From assembly GCA_009839745.1 (NCBI GenBank), contig VXPE01000075.1, positions 1 to 64,000 on the forward strand: a DNA stretch of 64,000 bases, written 5' to 3'. The notes beneath the pieces were generated by a model. That model was given only the letters and a program-made list of their open reading frames with translations. It had not been told where the DNA came from and did not search any database. Shown here piece after piece: positions 16,888-25,412 of the stretch. Source of the DNA: Candidatus Poribacteria bacterium (GTDB lineage Bacteria > Poribacteria > WGA-4E > WGA-3G). Each line of letters starts with the position of its first letter. Position 1 is the first letter of the stretch. Position numbers and translations under genes: made by a program.

Positions 16888-19009
16888 GAAAGCGGTCCTC
16901 GCAACGTGCAACCTGAATCAATGGAGTCTCGATTTTGAAGGGAATACCGAGCGTATTATTGAATCCATAGAGATTGCGAAGGAACGCGGGGCTCGGTATC
17001 GGTTGGGACCGGAACTGGAGATTACAGGGTACTCCTGTGAAGACCATTTTCTGGAATTGGACACCCTCCTGCACAGTTGGGAGTCGCTGGCATGCATCCT
17101 CAAAAGCGGACGGACGGATGGTATTCTGTGTGACATTGGGATGCCTGTCATGCATAAGAACGTCCGATATAACTGTCGGGTCTTCGTATTGGATGGCACA
17201 CTCCTGCTGATTCGTCCCAAGATGGTCCTGGCGAGCGACGGTAATTACAGGGAACATCGTTGGTTTACAGCATGGGAACGCGGTTGGAATACCGAACCGT
17301 ATACACTTCCGCGCGAGATCGCCGAACTGACAGGTCAGCGGACAGTGCCTATCGGCATCGCGGCGATTGCCACTGGGGACACATTTTTGGCATCGGAGAC
17401 CTGCGAGGAACTCTTTGTGCCGATGAGTCCACACATACACTTCGGTAATGCGGGTGTTGAAATCATAGCGAACGGATCAGGGTCTCACCACGAATTACGG
17501 AAATTAGACACCCGCATCGCGCTCATCAGGAACGCAAGTGCCAAAAACGGTGGGGTCTATCTCTATGCCAACCAACAGGGATGCGACGGCGGTAGACTCT
17601 ATTTCGATGGGTGTGCACTGATTGCCCAAAACGGCGAGATTTTAGCCCAAGGTTCCCAATTCTCCCTCAAAAATGTGGAAGTCGTCACCGCGACGGTGAA
17701 CCTTCACGACGTGCGGGCGTATCGTGGTGCGAAGGCGAGTCGAGCTGTCCAGGCAAGCAAAATGGAGCCGTTACCGCAGATAGATATTGATTTTGATGTG
17801 GGAATGGAAGGAGGGAAGGATAGCAGGAGCGGCGGACAATCTTCCAATCTTCCAATCTTCCAATCTTCTCTGCCAATCGAGCCACAGATGCATGAACCTG
17901 AGGAAGAGATCGCTTTGGGTCCGGCGTGCTGGCTCTGGGATTATCTACGCAGATCGGGTGCGGGTGGGTATTTCATTCCACTCTCTGGGGGGGCTGACAG
18001 TGGTGCCGTTGCTACGCTTGTCGGTTCGATGTGTCAGTTGGTGTCGAAAGCCATACGCGACAAGGATGCCACGGTGATTCGCGATGTAGAACGGTGGCTG
18101 AATGCGGGTGAAACTCCCGACGTTTTCACGGATCCGCGTGTCCTCGCCAATCGTTTACTGTATACATGCTACATCGGGACAGAGAATAGTTCTCGCGACA
18201 CCCAAAAACGCGCGAAGCAGCTTGCGGAGCAGATCGGTGCCGATCATCTCAACATCAATATGGATGGACTCGTCACTGCGTTGCAGACGCTCTTTACCCG
18301 TATTACACAGAAGACCCCTCGATTTAAGGTTGAAGGGGGCAGTTACAGAGAAAATCAGGCACTCCAGAACATACAGGCACGATTGCGAATGGTGCTGAGT
18401 TATCTGCTCGCGCAGATGATGCCGTGGGTGCGGAATCGAGACGGCACACTTCTTGTGTTGGGCACGGGGAATGTTGACGAAGCACTACGCGGGTATCTCA
18501 CAAAATATGATTGCAGCAGCGGCGACATCAACCCGATCGGTGGGATTAGCAAACACGACTTACGTCGATTCCTGAATTGGGCTATACACAATCTCGGTTA
18601 TACGGCTCTCTCGGAAATCGTTGACGCACCACCGACAGCAGAACTGGAACCGATAACCGAAACCTATACGCAAACCGATGAAGACGATATGGGGATGACT
18701 TACGCCGAATTAAGTCGTTTCGGACAACTCCGAAAAATGGAGCAGTGCGGTCCTGTCAGTATGTTTGAAAAATTGGTCCAGGAGTGGGACCATCTGTCCG
18801 CATTCGAGGTTGCCGAGAAGGTCAAACGGTTTTTCAGATACTACGCTATCAATCGACACAAAATGACGACGCTAACACCCTCCTATCACGCTGAATCCTA
18901 TTCGCCAGACGACAATCGTTTCGATCTACGGCAGTTCCTCTATAACGTTCAATGGACGTGGCAATTCCGACGTATTGATGTCTATGTTAAGAAATTGGAG
19001 GCAGAGTGA
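16886..19009 (+). CDS. nadE: Glutamine-dependent NAD+ synthetase
   Basis: Makes NAD+ from deamido-NAD+, ATP and glutamine. 707 aa. The N-terminal nitrilase-type glutaminase has its Glu in LGPELEITGYSCED, Lys in RPKMVLASDGNYREH and Cys in FLASETCEELFVP. The C-terminal synthetase domain has the PP-loop YFIPLSGGADSGAVATLV (about residue 365). Start is the ATG at 16886 (16886-16888), with AAGGAG 7 nt upstream; an in-frame TTG two codons earlier overlaps that site. The linker between the domains (about residues 308-330) contains a Ser/Gln/Pro-rich stretch encoded by four tandem CAATCTTC units. The stop overlaps the next start as TGATG. Confidence 0.93.
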   Translation: MKAVLATCNLNQWSLDFEGNTERIIESIEIAKERGARYRLGPELEITGYSCEDHFLELDTLLHSWESLACILKSGRTDGILCDIGMPVMHKNVRYNCRVFVLDGTLLLIRPKMVLASDGNYREHRWFTAWERGWNTEPYTLPREIAELTGQRTVPIGIAAIATGDTFLASETCEELFVPMSPHIHFGNAGVEIIANGSGSHHELRKLDTRIALIRNASAKNGGVYLYANQQGCDGGRLYFDGCALIAQNGEILAQGSQFSLKNVEVVTATVNLHDVRAYRGAKASRAVQASKMEPLPQIDIDFDVGMEGGKDSRSGGQSSNLPIFQSSLPIEPQMHEPEEEIALGPACWLWDYLRRSGAGGYFIPLSGGADSGAVATLVGSMCQLVSKAIRDKDATVIRDVERWLNAGETPDVFTDPRVLANRLLYTCYIGTENSSRDTQKRAKQLAEQIGADHLNINMDGLVTALQTLFTRITQKTPRFKVEGGSYRENQALQNIQARLRMVLSYLLAQMMPWVRNRDGTLLVLGTGNVDEALRGYLTKYDCSSGDINPIGGISKHDLRRFLNWAIHNLGYTALSEIVDAPPTAELEPITETYTQTDEDDMGMTYAELSRFGQLRKMEQCGPVSMFEKLVQEWDHLSAFEVAEKVKRFFRYYAINRHKMTTLTPSYHAESYSPDDNRFDLRQFLYNVQWTWQFRRIDVYVKKLEAE
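17837..17868 (+). repeat. Octamer array CAATCTTC x4 within nadE
   Basis: Four perfect tandem copies of CAATCTTC inside the domain linker of nadE, preceded by a purine-rich GGAAGGAGGGAAGG stretch. Gain or loss of one unit would shift the reading frame. A related TTCCAATCTTC stands at about 19068-19078, in the start of the next gene. Confidence 0.85.
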
Positions 19010-20592
19010 TGTGGCGATCGGCTGGCAGCGATCGGGAATCATCGGCTGAGCCGTCCACTCCCACCCTTCCAATCTTCTACGCTTTCACGCTTCTCTTTGC
19101 CTCTGTGCTCTTTCTCAGCACGGCATTCGGGGCACCCAATGTTCCGTTGAATTTGGATGGTTGGGTTGCTGAGGCACTCGCGAAGTTGGAAACCGATGGT
19201 ATCACCGGTGGGTTCCATCGACACACGGCACCGCTGTCAAGAACAGACGTGGCAGGAGCGATACGGCAGGCTGAATCGCGCATTCGCGGCGGCGTTGTCG
19301 TTCCGTCAGCGATAGATAGGAAACTCTTAGAAAAATTAAAACGAGAGTTCGCGAAGGAACTCGCGATCCGCGATGGACGACGGATGCGATTCCTGCCACA
19401 ACTTCGGATGACTCAAGAAAAAGCGGCTCCGGCGTTTGAATGGGGGTTTCACTATACACTTGGGCAGCTCGAAAAACGAGAAGCACCGCGCCTAACCCTC
19501 TACTCTGAATTTGAGGGACATAATTTTGAGAGTCCCCCCTTGGACGGGAAGACGGCAGAGCAACGGATTGAACGTTGGCGTGCGGACTACACTGGCGACT
19601 TTAAGAGAGGTTATTTGCAGGTCAATAGCGCGCACCTTGATCTGCTTGTCGGCAGGGATTGGCTCTTTTGGGGGGCGAGTCCATACAAAACCGTTGGCAT
19701 CTCCGATAACTCGCCACCGTTTGACCAGGTCCGACTTACCAGTAGACTCGGAAACCGACTCAAAGCCACAGCGTTTACGGCGCAACTTGATTCAACGTGG
19801 TATGATGACGGTGAAAAACGCTATCTCGCGAAACGTTACATCAGTGGACACCGACTCGATTACCAATGCCACGATCGCGTGGAAATCGGGGTCGCGGAAT
19901 GGGTGCTTTACGGTGGCGATGCCCAGACGCTTGAATGGAAATACGCAAATCCGATTACTTTCTATTACGCGCTGCAATACAACGCCAAAGCCGACGATAA
20001 CGTTATGTTCGCCTTTGATGCTGCCATCCGACCGATTGATGGCGTGCGCTTGTATGGTGAATGGGTCATCGACGACATTCAATACGTTCCTGAGGCGAAC
20101 GATCCACATGCAGTGGCATGGCTCTTGGGAGCGACATGGTATCCGCAATACCTGGGGCGGCACCTCGGAATTCACAGTGAATACGCACGCGTCAACCGAT
20201 GGGCTTACACACATCTGGTGCCTGATAATCAGTTCACACACTTCGGCTACGTAATCGGACATCCAATCAGCACTGATTCCGATACAGTCCGATTCTCAGC
20301 CACCTATCAATTAACTGTCTCCGCGGATGCAGAGGTTGGCGCTGTGTTCACGCGACAGGGGGAAGGCACAATCGCAGATCGGTTTTATGGGGAAGACTTC
20401 AGGACACTTCCCTTTCCGACGGGTGTTGTTGCACGGACAACGGAAATCGGTGGGCGGTTCTTCTACCGTCCCCTGAATGGCTGGAATGCCTCGTTCTTAT
20501 ACGTATGGCACTACACGCAGAATTCCGAACATCGTAAAGGGGCGACCCGCCAAGCACATCGACTCGCGATTCAGATGGGGTATCTGTTTTAA
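19009..20592 (+). CDS. Wzi-like outer-membrane beta-barrel protein
   Basis: 527 aa. Similar in layout to the capsule assembly protein Wzi family (outer-membrane barrel that binds capsule). After an odd Ser/Pro-rich N-terminal extension comes a signal segment (FYAFTLLFASVLFLS then TAFGAP). An N-terminal helical part follows (WVAEALAKLETDGITGG). The barrel has alternating strands such as HYTLGQLEKREAPRLTLYSE, GYLQVNSAHLDLLVGRDWLF, ISGHRLDYQCHDRVEIGVAE and ITFYYALQYNAKADDNVMFA, and ends in aromatic YLF. Translationally coupled to nadE. The first 20 codons look like inserted repeat DNA, so the real N-terminus could be later. Confidence 0.75.
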   Translation: MWRSAGSDRESSAEPSTPTLPIFYAFTLLFASVLFLSTAFGAPNVPLNLDGWVAEALAKLETDGITGGFHRHTAPLSRTDVAGAIRQAESRIRGGVVVPSAIDRKLLEKLKREFAKELAIRDGRRMRFLPQLRMTQEKAAPAFEWGFHYTLGQLEKREAPRLTLYSEFEGHNFESPPLDGKTAEQRIERWRADYTGDFKRGYLQVNSAHLDLLVGRDWLFWGASPYKTVGISDNSPPFDQVRLTSRLGNRLKATAFTAQLDSTWYDDGEKRYLAKRYISGHRLDYQCHDRVEIGVAEWVLYGGDAQTLEWKYANPITFYYALQYNAKADDNVMFAFDAAIRPIDGVRLYGEWVIDDIQYVPEANDPHAVAWLLGATWYPQYLGRHLGIHSEYARVNRWAYTHLVPDNQFTHFGYVIGHPISTDSDTVRFSATYQLTVSADAEVGAVFTRQGEGTIADRFYGEDFRTLPFPTGVVARTTEIGGRFFYRPLNGWNASFLYVWHYTQNSEHRKGATRQAHRLAIQMGYLF

Positions 20593-20799
20593 TCATGACT
20601 TACGCAAATTGCGCGAAAAAGCAATATATTTCAGTGATTTAACCCCCTAAATCCCCCTTATCAGGGGGACTTTAAGAGGACATGCTAAGTCCTATTAATA
20701 GTTGTTAGTTATCGGTTATCGGTTATTAGTTAAAGAGGGATCTGGTCGAACCAAACCCTCTCTTAGCTGACAACTAACAACCATTTTGGGTAAATAGAA
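20593..20799. repeat. Degenerate MITE-like repeat, hairpin and GTTATCGG-type repeats
   Basis: GACTTACGCA (about 20597) and TGCTAAGTCCT (about 20683) form imperfect inverted ends like those at 39864-39985. Inside, TCCCCCT (20652-20658) and AGGGGGA (20663-20669) make a strong hairpin that could end transcription of the Wzi-like gene. Then comes a direct run of TTATCGG/TTATTAG units (about 20699-20735). No gene. Confidence 0.6.
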
Positions 20800-21471
20800 A
20801 TGCTGCGTAAACGGACATTCATTCTTATTCTCGCAACACTCGCTTTAATCCTCGTCCTCGGTTTGGTTATTAGCCTCCCGTTGGACCTGCGGTTGCTTGT
20901 GCTGACCCCGAAAATTCTCAAGTATAGAGGGGTAATTCAGGAACACGCCGCGCAAGAAGCGTTGGACGCTCGATTGGTGTGCGCCTTGATTGTGCAGGAG
21001 TCTGGGTTTAACGAAAAGGCAAAAAGCGCGGCGGGTGCATTGGGGTTGACGCAATTGATGCCGACCACGGCGAAGGAACTTGGTGTCCAAGACCCGTTTG
21101 ATGCGAATGAGAACATTGCGGGAGCAACGCGCCACCTACGGACGTTATACAACGCTTTCCGAGAAAGCCCACACGAACATCAGCATCGTTTGGTATTAGC
21201 GAGTTATAACGGGGGGCTTGGACGGGTCCGCGATGCCCAAGCACTCGTTCGTTACCATGAGACGGGAGATCCTCTTCTCTGGGAACCCGTGAGTGTTACA
21301 CTCAGTCAGCTGACGAAACAACACACCGCCATGCATTACGGGGTTTGGGAAGGCGGCAAACCGCCCCACGGCTATTTTGAAGGTGCCAACCAGACGCTGG
21401 GACATGTAGAACGCGTGATGCGCTACTACGCACGCATCCGTTTCTATGAGGGGTTGCTGTTTTTCCTCTGA
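20800..21471 (+). CDS. Lytic transglycosylase (SLT domain)
   Basis: Murein transglycosylase of 223 aa that cleaves the glycan strands of peptidoglycan. One N-terminal transmembrane helix or uncleaved signal (about residues 6-27, FILILATLALILVLGLVI) anchors it. The SLT fold shows the catalytic Glu in ALIVQESGFNEKAKS, then AAGALGLTQLMPTTAKELG, NIAGATRHLRTLY and LASYNGGLGRV, the standard family motifs. Its end faces the SRPBCC gene with only 3 nt between. Confidence 0.92.
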   Translation: MLRKRTFILILATLALILVLGLVISLPLDLRLLVLTPKILKYRGVIQEHAAQEALDARLVCALIVQESGFNEKAKSAAGALGLTQLMPTTAKELGVQDPFDANENIAGATRHLRTLYNAFRESPHEHQHRLVLASYNGGLGRVRDAQALVRYHETGDPLLWEPVSVTLSQLTKQHTAMHYGVWEGGKPPHGYFEGANQTLGHVERVMRYYARIRFYEGLLFFL

Positions 21472-21474
21472 AGA

Positions 21475-21924
21475 CTAAGTCCGATGGAAGATTTCATCTA
21501 ACTGTTCGGTGCGGTAAGAAAAGATTTTTTCTATATCCGGACGCACGAAAAATTTATTAACGAGTCCACCTCCCCAGACCGCATATTTGACCGTATCCCC
21601 TACAACAACACCGTCTTCCGTTTCATCAAAGGTATGTGTATGCTGCCAGAGCCGATACGGACCCCGACGTTGCGCATCCGCGAAGGTGTATGGAGGGTTC
21701 CACTCGGTAATCTCGCTCTGCCAACGAATCGGAATGCCTCGTAATTTCAACCGATAGTCGATACGCGTTCCGACGACCATTTCAATCGGCGCCGGGGTTA
21801 GGACTTCAAAACGGAGCCACGGCGGCGTAATCGCAGCGAGGTTATGTGCGTCAGAGAAAAAATCGAAGACTTCTGTGAGTGGCTTCTTAATTGTTTGTTG
21901 TGATTTAAAAAGGAAGGTCTTCAT
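21475..21924 (-). CDS. SRPBCC-family protein (polyketide cyclase/START-like)
   Basis: 149 aa. The helix-grip fold of the ligand-binding SRPBCC family is suggested by TIKKPLTEVFDFFSDAHNL, AITPPWLRFEVLTP, VGTRIDYRLKLRGIPIRWQ, ITEWNPPYTFADAQ and YRLWQHTHTFDETEDGVVV. Relatives are cell-division-inhibitor-like SulA-type annotations or ligand-binding proteins; no catalytic role can be assigned. It overlaps the CcmD-like gene upstream by 20 nt, so the two are likely cotranscribed. Confidence 0.8.
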   Translation of the reverse strand: MKTFLFKSQQTIKKPLTEVFDFFSDAHNLAAITPPWLRFEVLTPAPIEMVVGTRIDYRLKLRGIPIRWQSEITEWNPPYTFADAQRRGPYRLWQHTHTFDETEDGVVVGDTVKYAVWGGGLVNKFFVRPDIEKIFSYRTEQLDEIFHRT

Positions 21925-22252
21925 CGGATTCGTGTTCCAATTGTGCTAAGCGTTTGTCGAGTTCCTGCTGCTTCCGATCCAAGTTTAGGATATATAGAAC
22001 AAAGACTAACCAGATAACCAAATAGGCGGAGGCAAGATACTTGAGGCGTGTGCTTTGTGCCTTTTCGAGTTTCACAACGGACAGTTGCATGGCTTGTGCT
22101 AAGATATCTTCATCTACAGGAACTTCGGATTCTGAACTTGCTTCTTCAATAGCCTTCGCGACTTCGTCTGCTGTCAAGGTGACTGGGGCTTGAGTTGCAA
22201 AGATGAATACACCTAAAACCACCACAAAACTCACAAGAACCGCTATTTTCAT
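21905..22252 (-). CDS. CcmD-like small membrane protein
   Basis: 115 aa. Two hydrophobic segments: an N-terminal one (AVLVSFVVVLGVFIFA) and a second, YLASAYLVIWLVFVLYIL, followed by a charged coiled coil (LDRKQQELDKRLAQLEHE). The latter matches the pattern of CcmD, the heme-export accessory protein of cytochrome c maturation, and the gene directly follows ccmC with no gap. It is longer than usual CcmD because of the extra N-terminal signal and acidic linker. Assignment rests mainly on context. Confidence 0.65.
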   Translation of the reverse strand: MKIAVLVSFVVVLGVFIFATQAPVTLTADEVAKAIEEASSESEVPVDEDILAQAMQLSVVKLEKAQSTRLKYLASAYLVIWLVFVLYILNLDRKQQELDKRLAQLEHESDEDLPF

Positions 22253-22915
22253 TTAGGATGCCTCCCCTAAGTATTTCTGCCGAACGATTTCGTAACGCGC
22301 TTCCGCCTTCTTCATCCGATACCGCACGATGAGCAGTAGAACAAACAGCATAATGAATGCAAGCAGTGCCACCATCCATGTCTGCCGCATCGTTGCTTCG
22401 AGATTCCATTTGGTGCCACGGTCTGGATGCAACCCTCCGTGCCAGATGTCTACGGCATAATAGACGATGGGGACGTCAAGGTAGGCGATAATACCGAGGA
22501 CGGCGGAATAAAGCCTGCGTTTGTCGCCTTCCAGCGCGGAACGGAGCATAAAATAACCGACGTACATGAGCCAAAGGACGAGTGTACTCGTGAGACGTGC
22601 TTCCCAATTCCACCATGTATTCCAAGCGTATCGCGCCCAGATCGGACCCGACAGCAACGCAATCGTGCAAAAGACGAGGCCCAGTTCCGCCGCGGCGACT
22701 GCGAGAAGATCGTCGGTGGATTTTCGTTGGATGAGGTATTTGATGCTGAATACGCAATTAACACCGAAGGCGACAAAAACGGTGAGTGCAGCAGAGACGT
22801 GATAGTAGAAGATTTTTTGAACTTCGAGCATTGTGCCTTCAATGCGGGCATATCCGAAGACGAGATAGAGCGAGATAAAGATGAGGATCGCGGTGATAAT
22901 ACCTATAATTTTCAT
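22253..22915 (-). CDS. ccmC: Heme-handling protein CcmC (CcsA/CcmC family)
   Basis: 220 aa, six predicted membrane helices. In system I cytochrome c biogenesis CcmC loads heme onto CcmE. The tryptophan-rich motif is WNTWWNWEARLTS (about residues 98-110), with Glu where many relatives have Asp. Flanking His residues occur in FYYHVSAA and DIWHGGLHP. Only the CcmD-like gene accompanies it; CcmA, CcmB, CcmE and CcmF are not in the window. No clear Shine-Dalgarno before the ATG. Confidence 0.88.
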   Translation of the reverse strand: MKIIGIITAILIFISLYLVFGYARIEGTMLEVQKIFYYHVSAALTVFVAFGVNCVFSIKYLIQRKSTDDLLAVAAAELGLVFCTIALLSGPIWARYAWNTWWNWEARLTSTLVLWLMYVGYFMLRSALEGDKRRLYSAVLGIIAYLDVPIVYYAVDIWHGGLHPDRGTKWNLEATMRQTWMVALLAFIMLFVLLLIVRYRMKKAEARYEIVRQKYLGEAS

Positions 22916-22935
22916 TTTTTAAACTATTAGACTCT

Positions 22936-23050
22936 TGGACTGCTCTCCATTATATTTGGGGCAGGTCTCTGGTTGGTTTCAACGAGGTCTATCGCTAAAA
23001 CGCTATTTGAAGATAGCAAAAACCACTGCGTAATGTAATGGAGCAGTGCC
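22936..23050. repeat. MITE-like element with CTCCATTA/TAATGGAG ends
   Basis: ACTGCTCTCCATTATATT (from about 22938) and AATGTAATGGAGCAGT (about 23031-23046) are inverted copies with a 2-nt indel, bounding about 110 bp. The core CGTAATGTAATGGAG is the same block as in the leader repeats (for example CGTAATGAAATGGAGAG at 57447). It lies between map and ccmC and codes for nothing visible. Confidence 0.6.
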
Positions 23051-23064
23051 CAGATGTTAATTAT

Positions 23065-23850
23065 TTAAAGATCCCACAATGAGCTCCCCGTTAGAATTTC
23101 GGGTCCGTCTGAGAGGATCGCCACCGTATGTTCAAAGAGCGCGGATAACGTGCCATCAAGCGTTGAGACGCTCCAACCGTCTTCCAGTATCTGGACATCG
23201 GGCAGCCCAACATTCACCATCGTTTCAATGGCGAGGACCATCCCCGGTCTCAGACGTAAACCGCGGCCAGCGACCCCCAGACACGGGATCTCTGGTGCTT
23301 CATGGAGATTCCGCCCGATACCGTGTCCAGCAAAATTCTGGAGGACAGAGAATCCTGCGGACTCTGCACCGCCTTGTAGTTTAGAAGATATGTCGCCGAT
23401 ACGGTTTCCGGGTTTCGCTTCAGCAATCGCGTCGTAGAGAGAACTGCGTGTCACGTTAAGCAACTGTGCGGCTGGCGGTGAGATGTCTCCAACAGGGAAG
23501 GTGTATGCGTTATCGCCGTGGTATCCTTCGATGTTGACGGCTGTATCAATCCCGATAATGTCGCCTTCCTGCAGCACTTCCTTTTCGTCTGGAATCCCGT
23601 GAATGACGATGTCGTTAAGGGAGGTACATATCGTGGCGGGATAAGGCGCGTGCTCGGGGAGCTGGTAGCCTAAGAAGGAAGATGTGGCGTTGACTTCGGC
23701 AATTGTATCCTGCGAGATGCGTTCCAAGTCGGCAGTCGATACACCGGGGGCGATTGCCGCTCCGATGCGCTTTAGCACCGTCGCTGCTGCCTTACCGCTC
23801 CGTTTCATCTTCTCAATTTCGAGCTTGTTTTTGATTCTAAGTTTGTCCAT
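23065..23850 (-). CDS. map: Methionine aminopeptidase, type I
   Basis: Removes the initiator Met from new proteins. 261 aa, usual type I length. Metal and substrate residues are visible: His in DIVIHGIP, Asp in GIDTAVNIEGYHGDNAYTF, His in FAGHGIGRNLHE, Glu in LAIETMVNVG and Glu in SALFEHTVAI. The ATG overlaps the miaB stop as TAATG, so the genes are coupled. Confidence 0.96.
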   Translation of the reverse strand: MDKLRIKNKLEIEKMKRSGKAAATVLKRIGAAIAPGVSTADLERISQDTIAEVNATSSFLGYQLPEHAPYPATICTSLNDIVIHGIPDEKEVLQEGDIIGIDTAVNIEGYHGDNAYTFPVGDISPPAAQLLNVTRSSLYDAIAEAKPGNRIGDISSKLQGGAESAGFSVLQNFAGHGIGRNLHEAPEIPCLGVAGRGLRLRPGMVLAIETMVNVGLPDVQILEDGWSVSTLDGTLSALFEHTVAILSDGPEILTGSSLWDL

Positions 23851-25295
23851 TAGACCTTCTGCCCAATTAAGGTGTGTGCTGTTGTGCTGTGAACGCGAAC
23901 GTTGACGATATCTCCGATGTGGCTGTCCGCTTTGGGAAATACAGTCGTCTTGAAACCGTCGGTTTTTCCGTGGTATCTATCCGCGTCGCGCCGGGATTCG
24001 CCTTCTACGAGCACTGCAACGGTGTTCCCGACGACAGCAGTGTTGAGGTCCGTAGATATGTTTTCTTGGAGTTCAATGATCCGTTTGAGGCGTTCTCCCT
24101 TTACTGTTTCAGGTACATCATCGGGTAAGGCTTTGTGTGCGAGTGTCCCCTCACGTTCGGAATACTTGAACATGAACGCTGAATCGTATCGGATATCTGC
24201 CATCATCTGATACGTTTCCATGAACTCTTCATCGGTTTCACCACAGAAACCGACAATAATATCGGTTGTGAGGGCAATATCAGGGACGCGTTCACGGAGT
24301 TTTGAGACGAGTGTCCGGTATTCCTCTGCTGTATAGGTGCGGCGCATCCGCTGAAGGACTTCGGTTGAACCCGATTGTAGGGGGAGGTGCAGATGTTTAC
24401 AAACGGCTGGTGAATTCGCCATAGCATCAATCATGCTGTCTGTTGCGTCTGCCGGGTGTGGCGAGGTAAATCGCACGCGTTCCAATCCGTTAACTTCGCC
24501 GACGGTGTAGAGGAGCTCCCCAAAATCGGCACCATTATCTCGATAGGAGTTGACGGTCTGCCCAAGAAGCACGACCTCTTTGAACCCCTGATCAACGAGC
24601 TTTTCGACATCTTCAACGAGGCGTTTTAGGGGGAGGCTGCGTTCTCTACCGCGAACGAACGGAACGATACAGAAGGTGCACATCTTATCGCAGCCCCGCT
24701 GAATCGTGAGCCATGCCCGAATCCCCTCTTTTCGGATCGGTGCGAGGTCGGCGTAATCCTCGTTTTTGTCCAATCGTAACCCAACAAAGGGATCGCGATC
24801 CGTCAAAGAGACATGCGATTCGACATCACGTGCCAAAGAATCCAAAGCCGTCGGCAGCTGCCGATACGCGTCCGGTCCCATGACGAGATCAACATAAGGG
24901 GCAGCCTCCAAGAGACGGTCTCGGAGGTGTTGCGCCATACACCCACAGACCCCAATAATGAGTTCTGGGTCGCGACGTTTCCGGTGGTTCAGATGCTTCA
25001 GCCGATTAATAACTTTCGTCTCGGCGTTTTCCCGTATCGCGCAGGTGTTGATGAGGACAACATCCGCATCGTCGAGGTGTGGGACCGTCTGGTGTCCACT
25101 TCGCGCTAAGATGCCTGCCATCAGTTCGCTGTCGCTGACGTTCATCTGGCACCCATAGGTTTCGATGTAAACGCGGCGGGCGTGTGTTGGGGTGGCACGA
25201 GAAGTACTTGCGTCTTGCGGGACCTGCGGTGGTGGATGCGGTGCATCTGCGATTTCGTTTTTATTGTAGAGTGGGAAAAGCCTATCGTTTTTCAT
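23850..25295 (-). CDS. miaB: tRNA-2-methylthio-N6-dimethylallyladenosine synthase MiaB
   Basis: Radical-SAM methylthiotransferase that modifies A37 of tRNAs reading UNN codons. The N-terminal UPF0004 domain carries three cluster cysteines (ETYGCQMNVSDSE, INTCAIRENAE, GVCGCMAQH). The radical-SAM motif is RGCDKMCTFCIVPFVRG, and the TRAM domain is at the C-terminus (VLVEGESRRDADRYHGKTDG). The ATG at 25295 is chosen because AAGGAAA lies 5 nt before it; a TTG 10 codons earlier has no such site. Product 481 aa. Confidence 0.95.
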   Translation of the reverse strand: MKNDRLFPLYNKNEIADAPHPPPQVPQDASTSRATPTHARRVYIETYGCQMNVSDSELMAGILARSGHQTVPHLDDADVVLINTCAIRENAETKVINRLKHLNHRKRRDPELIIGVCGCMAQHLRDRLLEAAPYVDLVMGPDAYRQLPTALDSLARDVESHVSLTDRDPFVGLRLDKNEDYADLAPIRKEGIRAWLTIQRGCDKMCTFCIVPFVRGRERSLPLKRLVEDVEKLVDQGFKEVVLLGQTVNSYRDNGADFGELLYTVGEVNGLERVRFTSPHPADATDSMIDAMANSPAVCKHLHLPLQSGSTEVLQRMRRTYTAEEYRTLVSKLRERVPDIALTTDIIVGFCGETDEEFMETYQMMADIRYDSAFMFKYSEREGTLAHKALPDDVPETVKGERLKRIIELQENISTDLNTAVVGNTVAVLVEGESRRDADRYHGKTDGFKTTVFPKADSHIGDIVNVRVHSTTAHTLIGQKV

Positions 25296-25330
25296 AGATT
25301 TCCTTGGGACGGAGACGCTTGTCAATCCGA

Positions 25331-25360
25331 TCTATATCGCGTAGTTATATGGATTTGCAA
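25331..25360 (-). promoter_or_regulatory. Possible promoter of miaB-map
   Basis: Minus-strand TTGCAA (25360-25355), 18-nt spacer, TATAGA (25336-25331), about 36 nt before the miaB start. Confidence 0.45.
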
Positions 25361-25412
25361 AATGCGCCGAGTTTCTATCCTTTTTATATCGAACGCGCCG
25401 CATTATATCGAC

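Noticed and set aside
20652-20669. CCCCCT/AGGGGG hairpin as a definite rho-independent terminator
   Set aside because: No T-tract follows and it is embedded in a MITE-like repeat, so it is listed only as part of that repeat.
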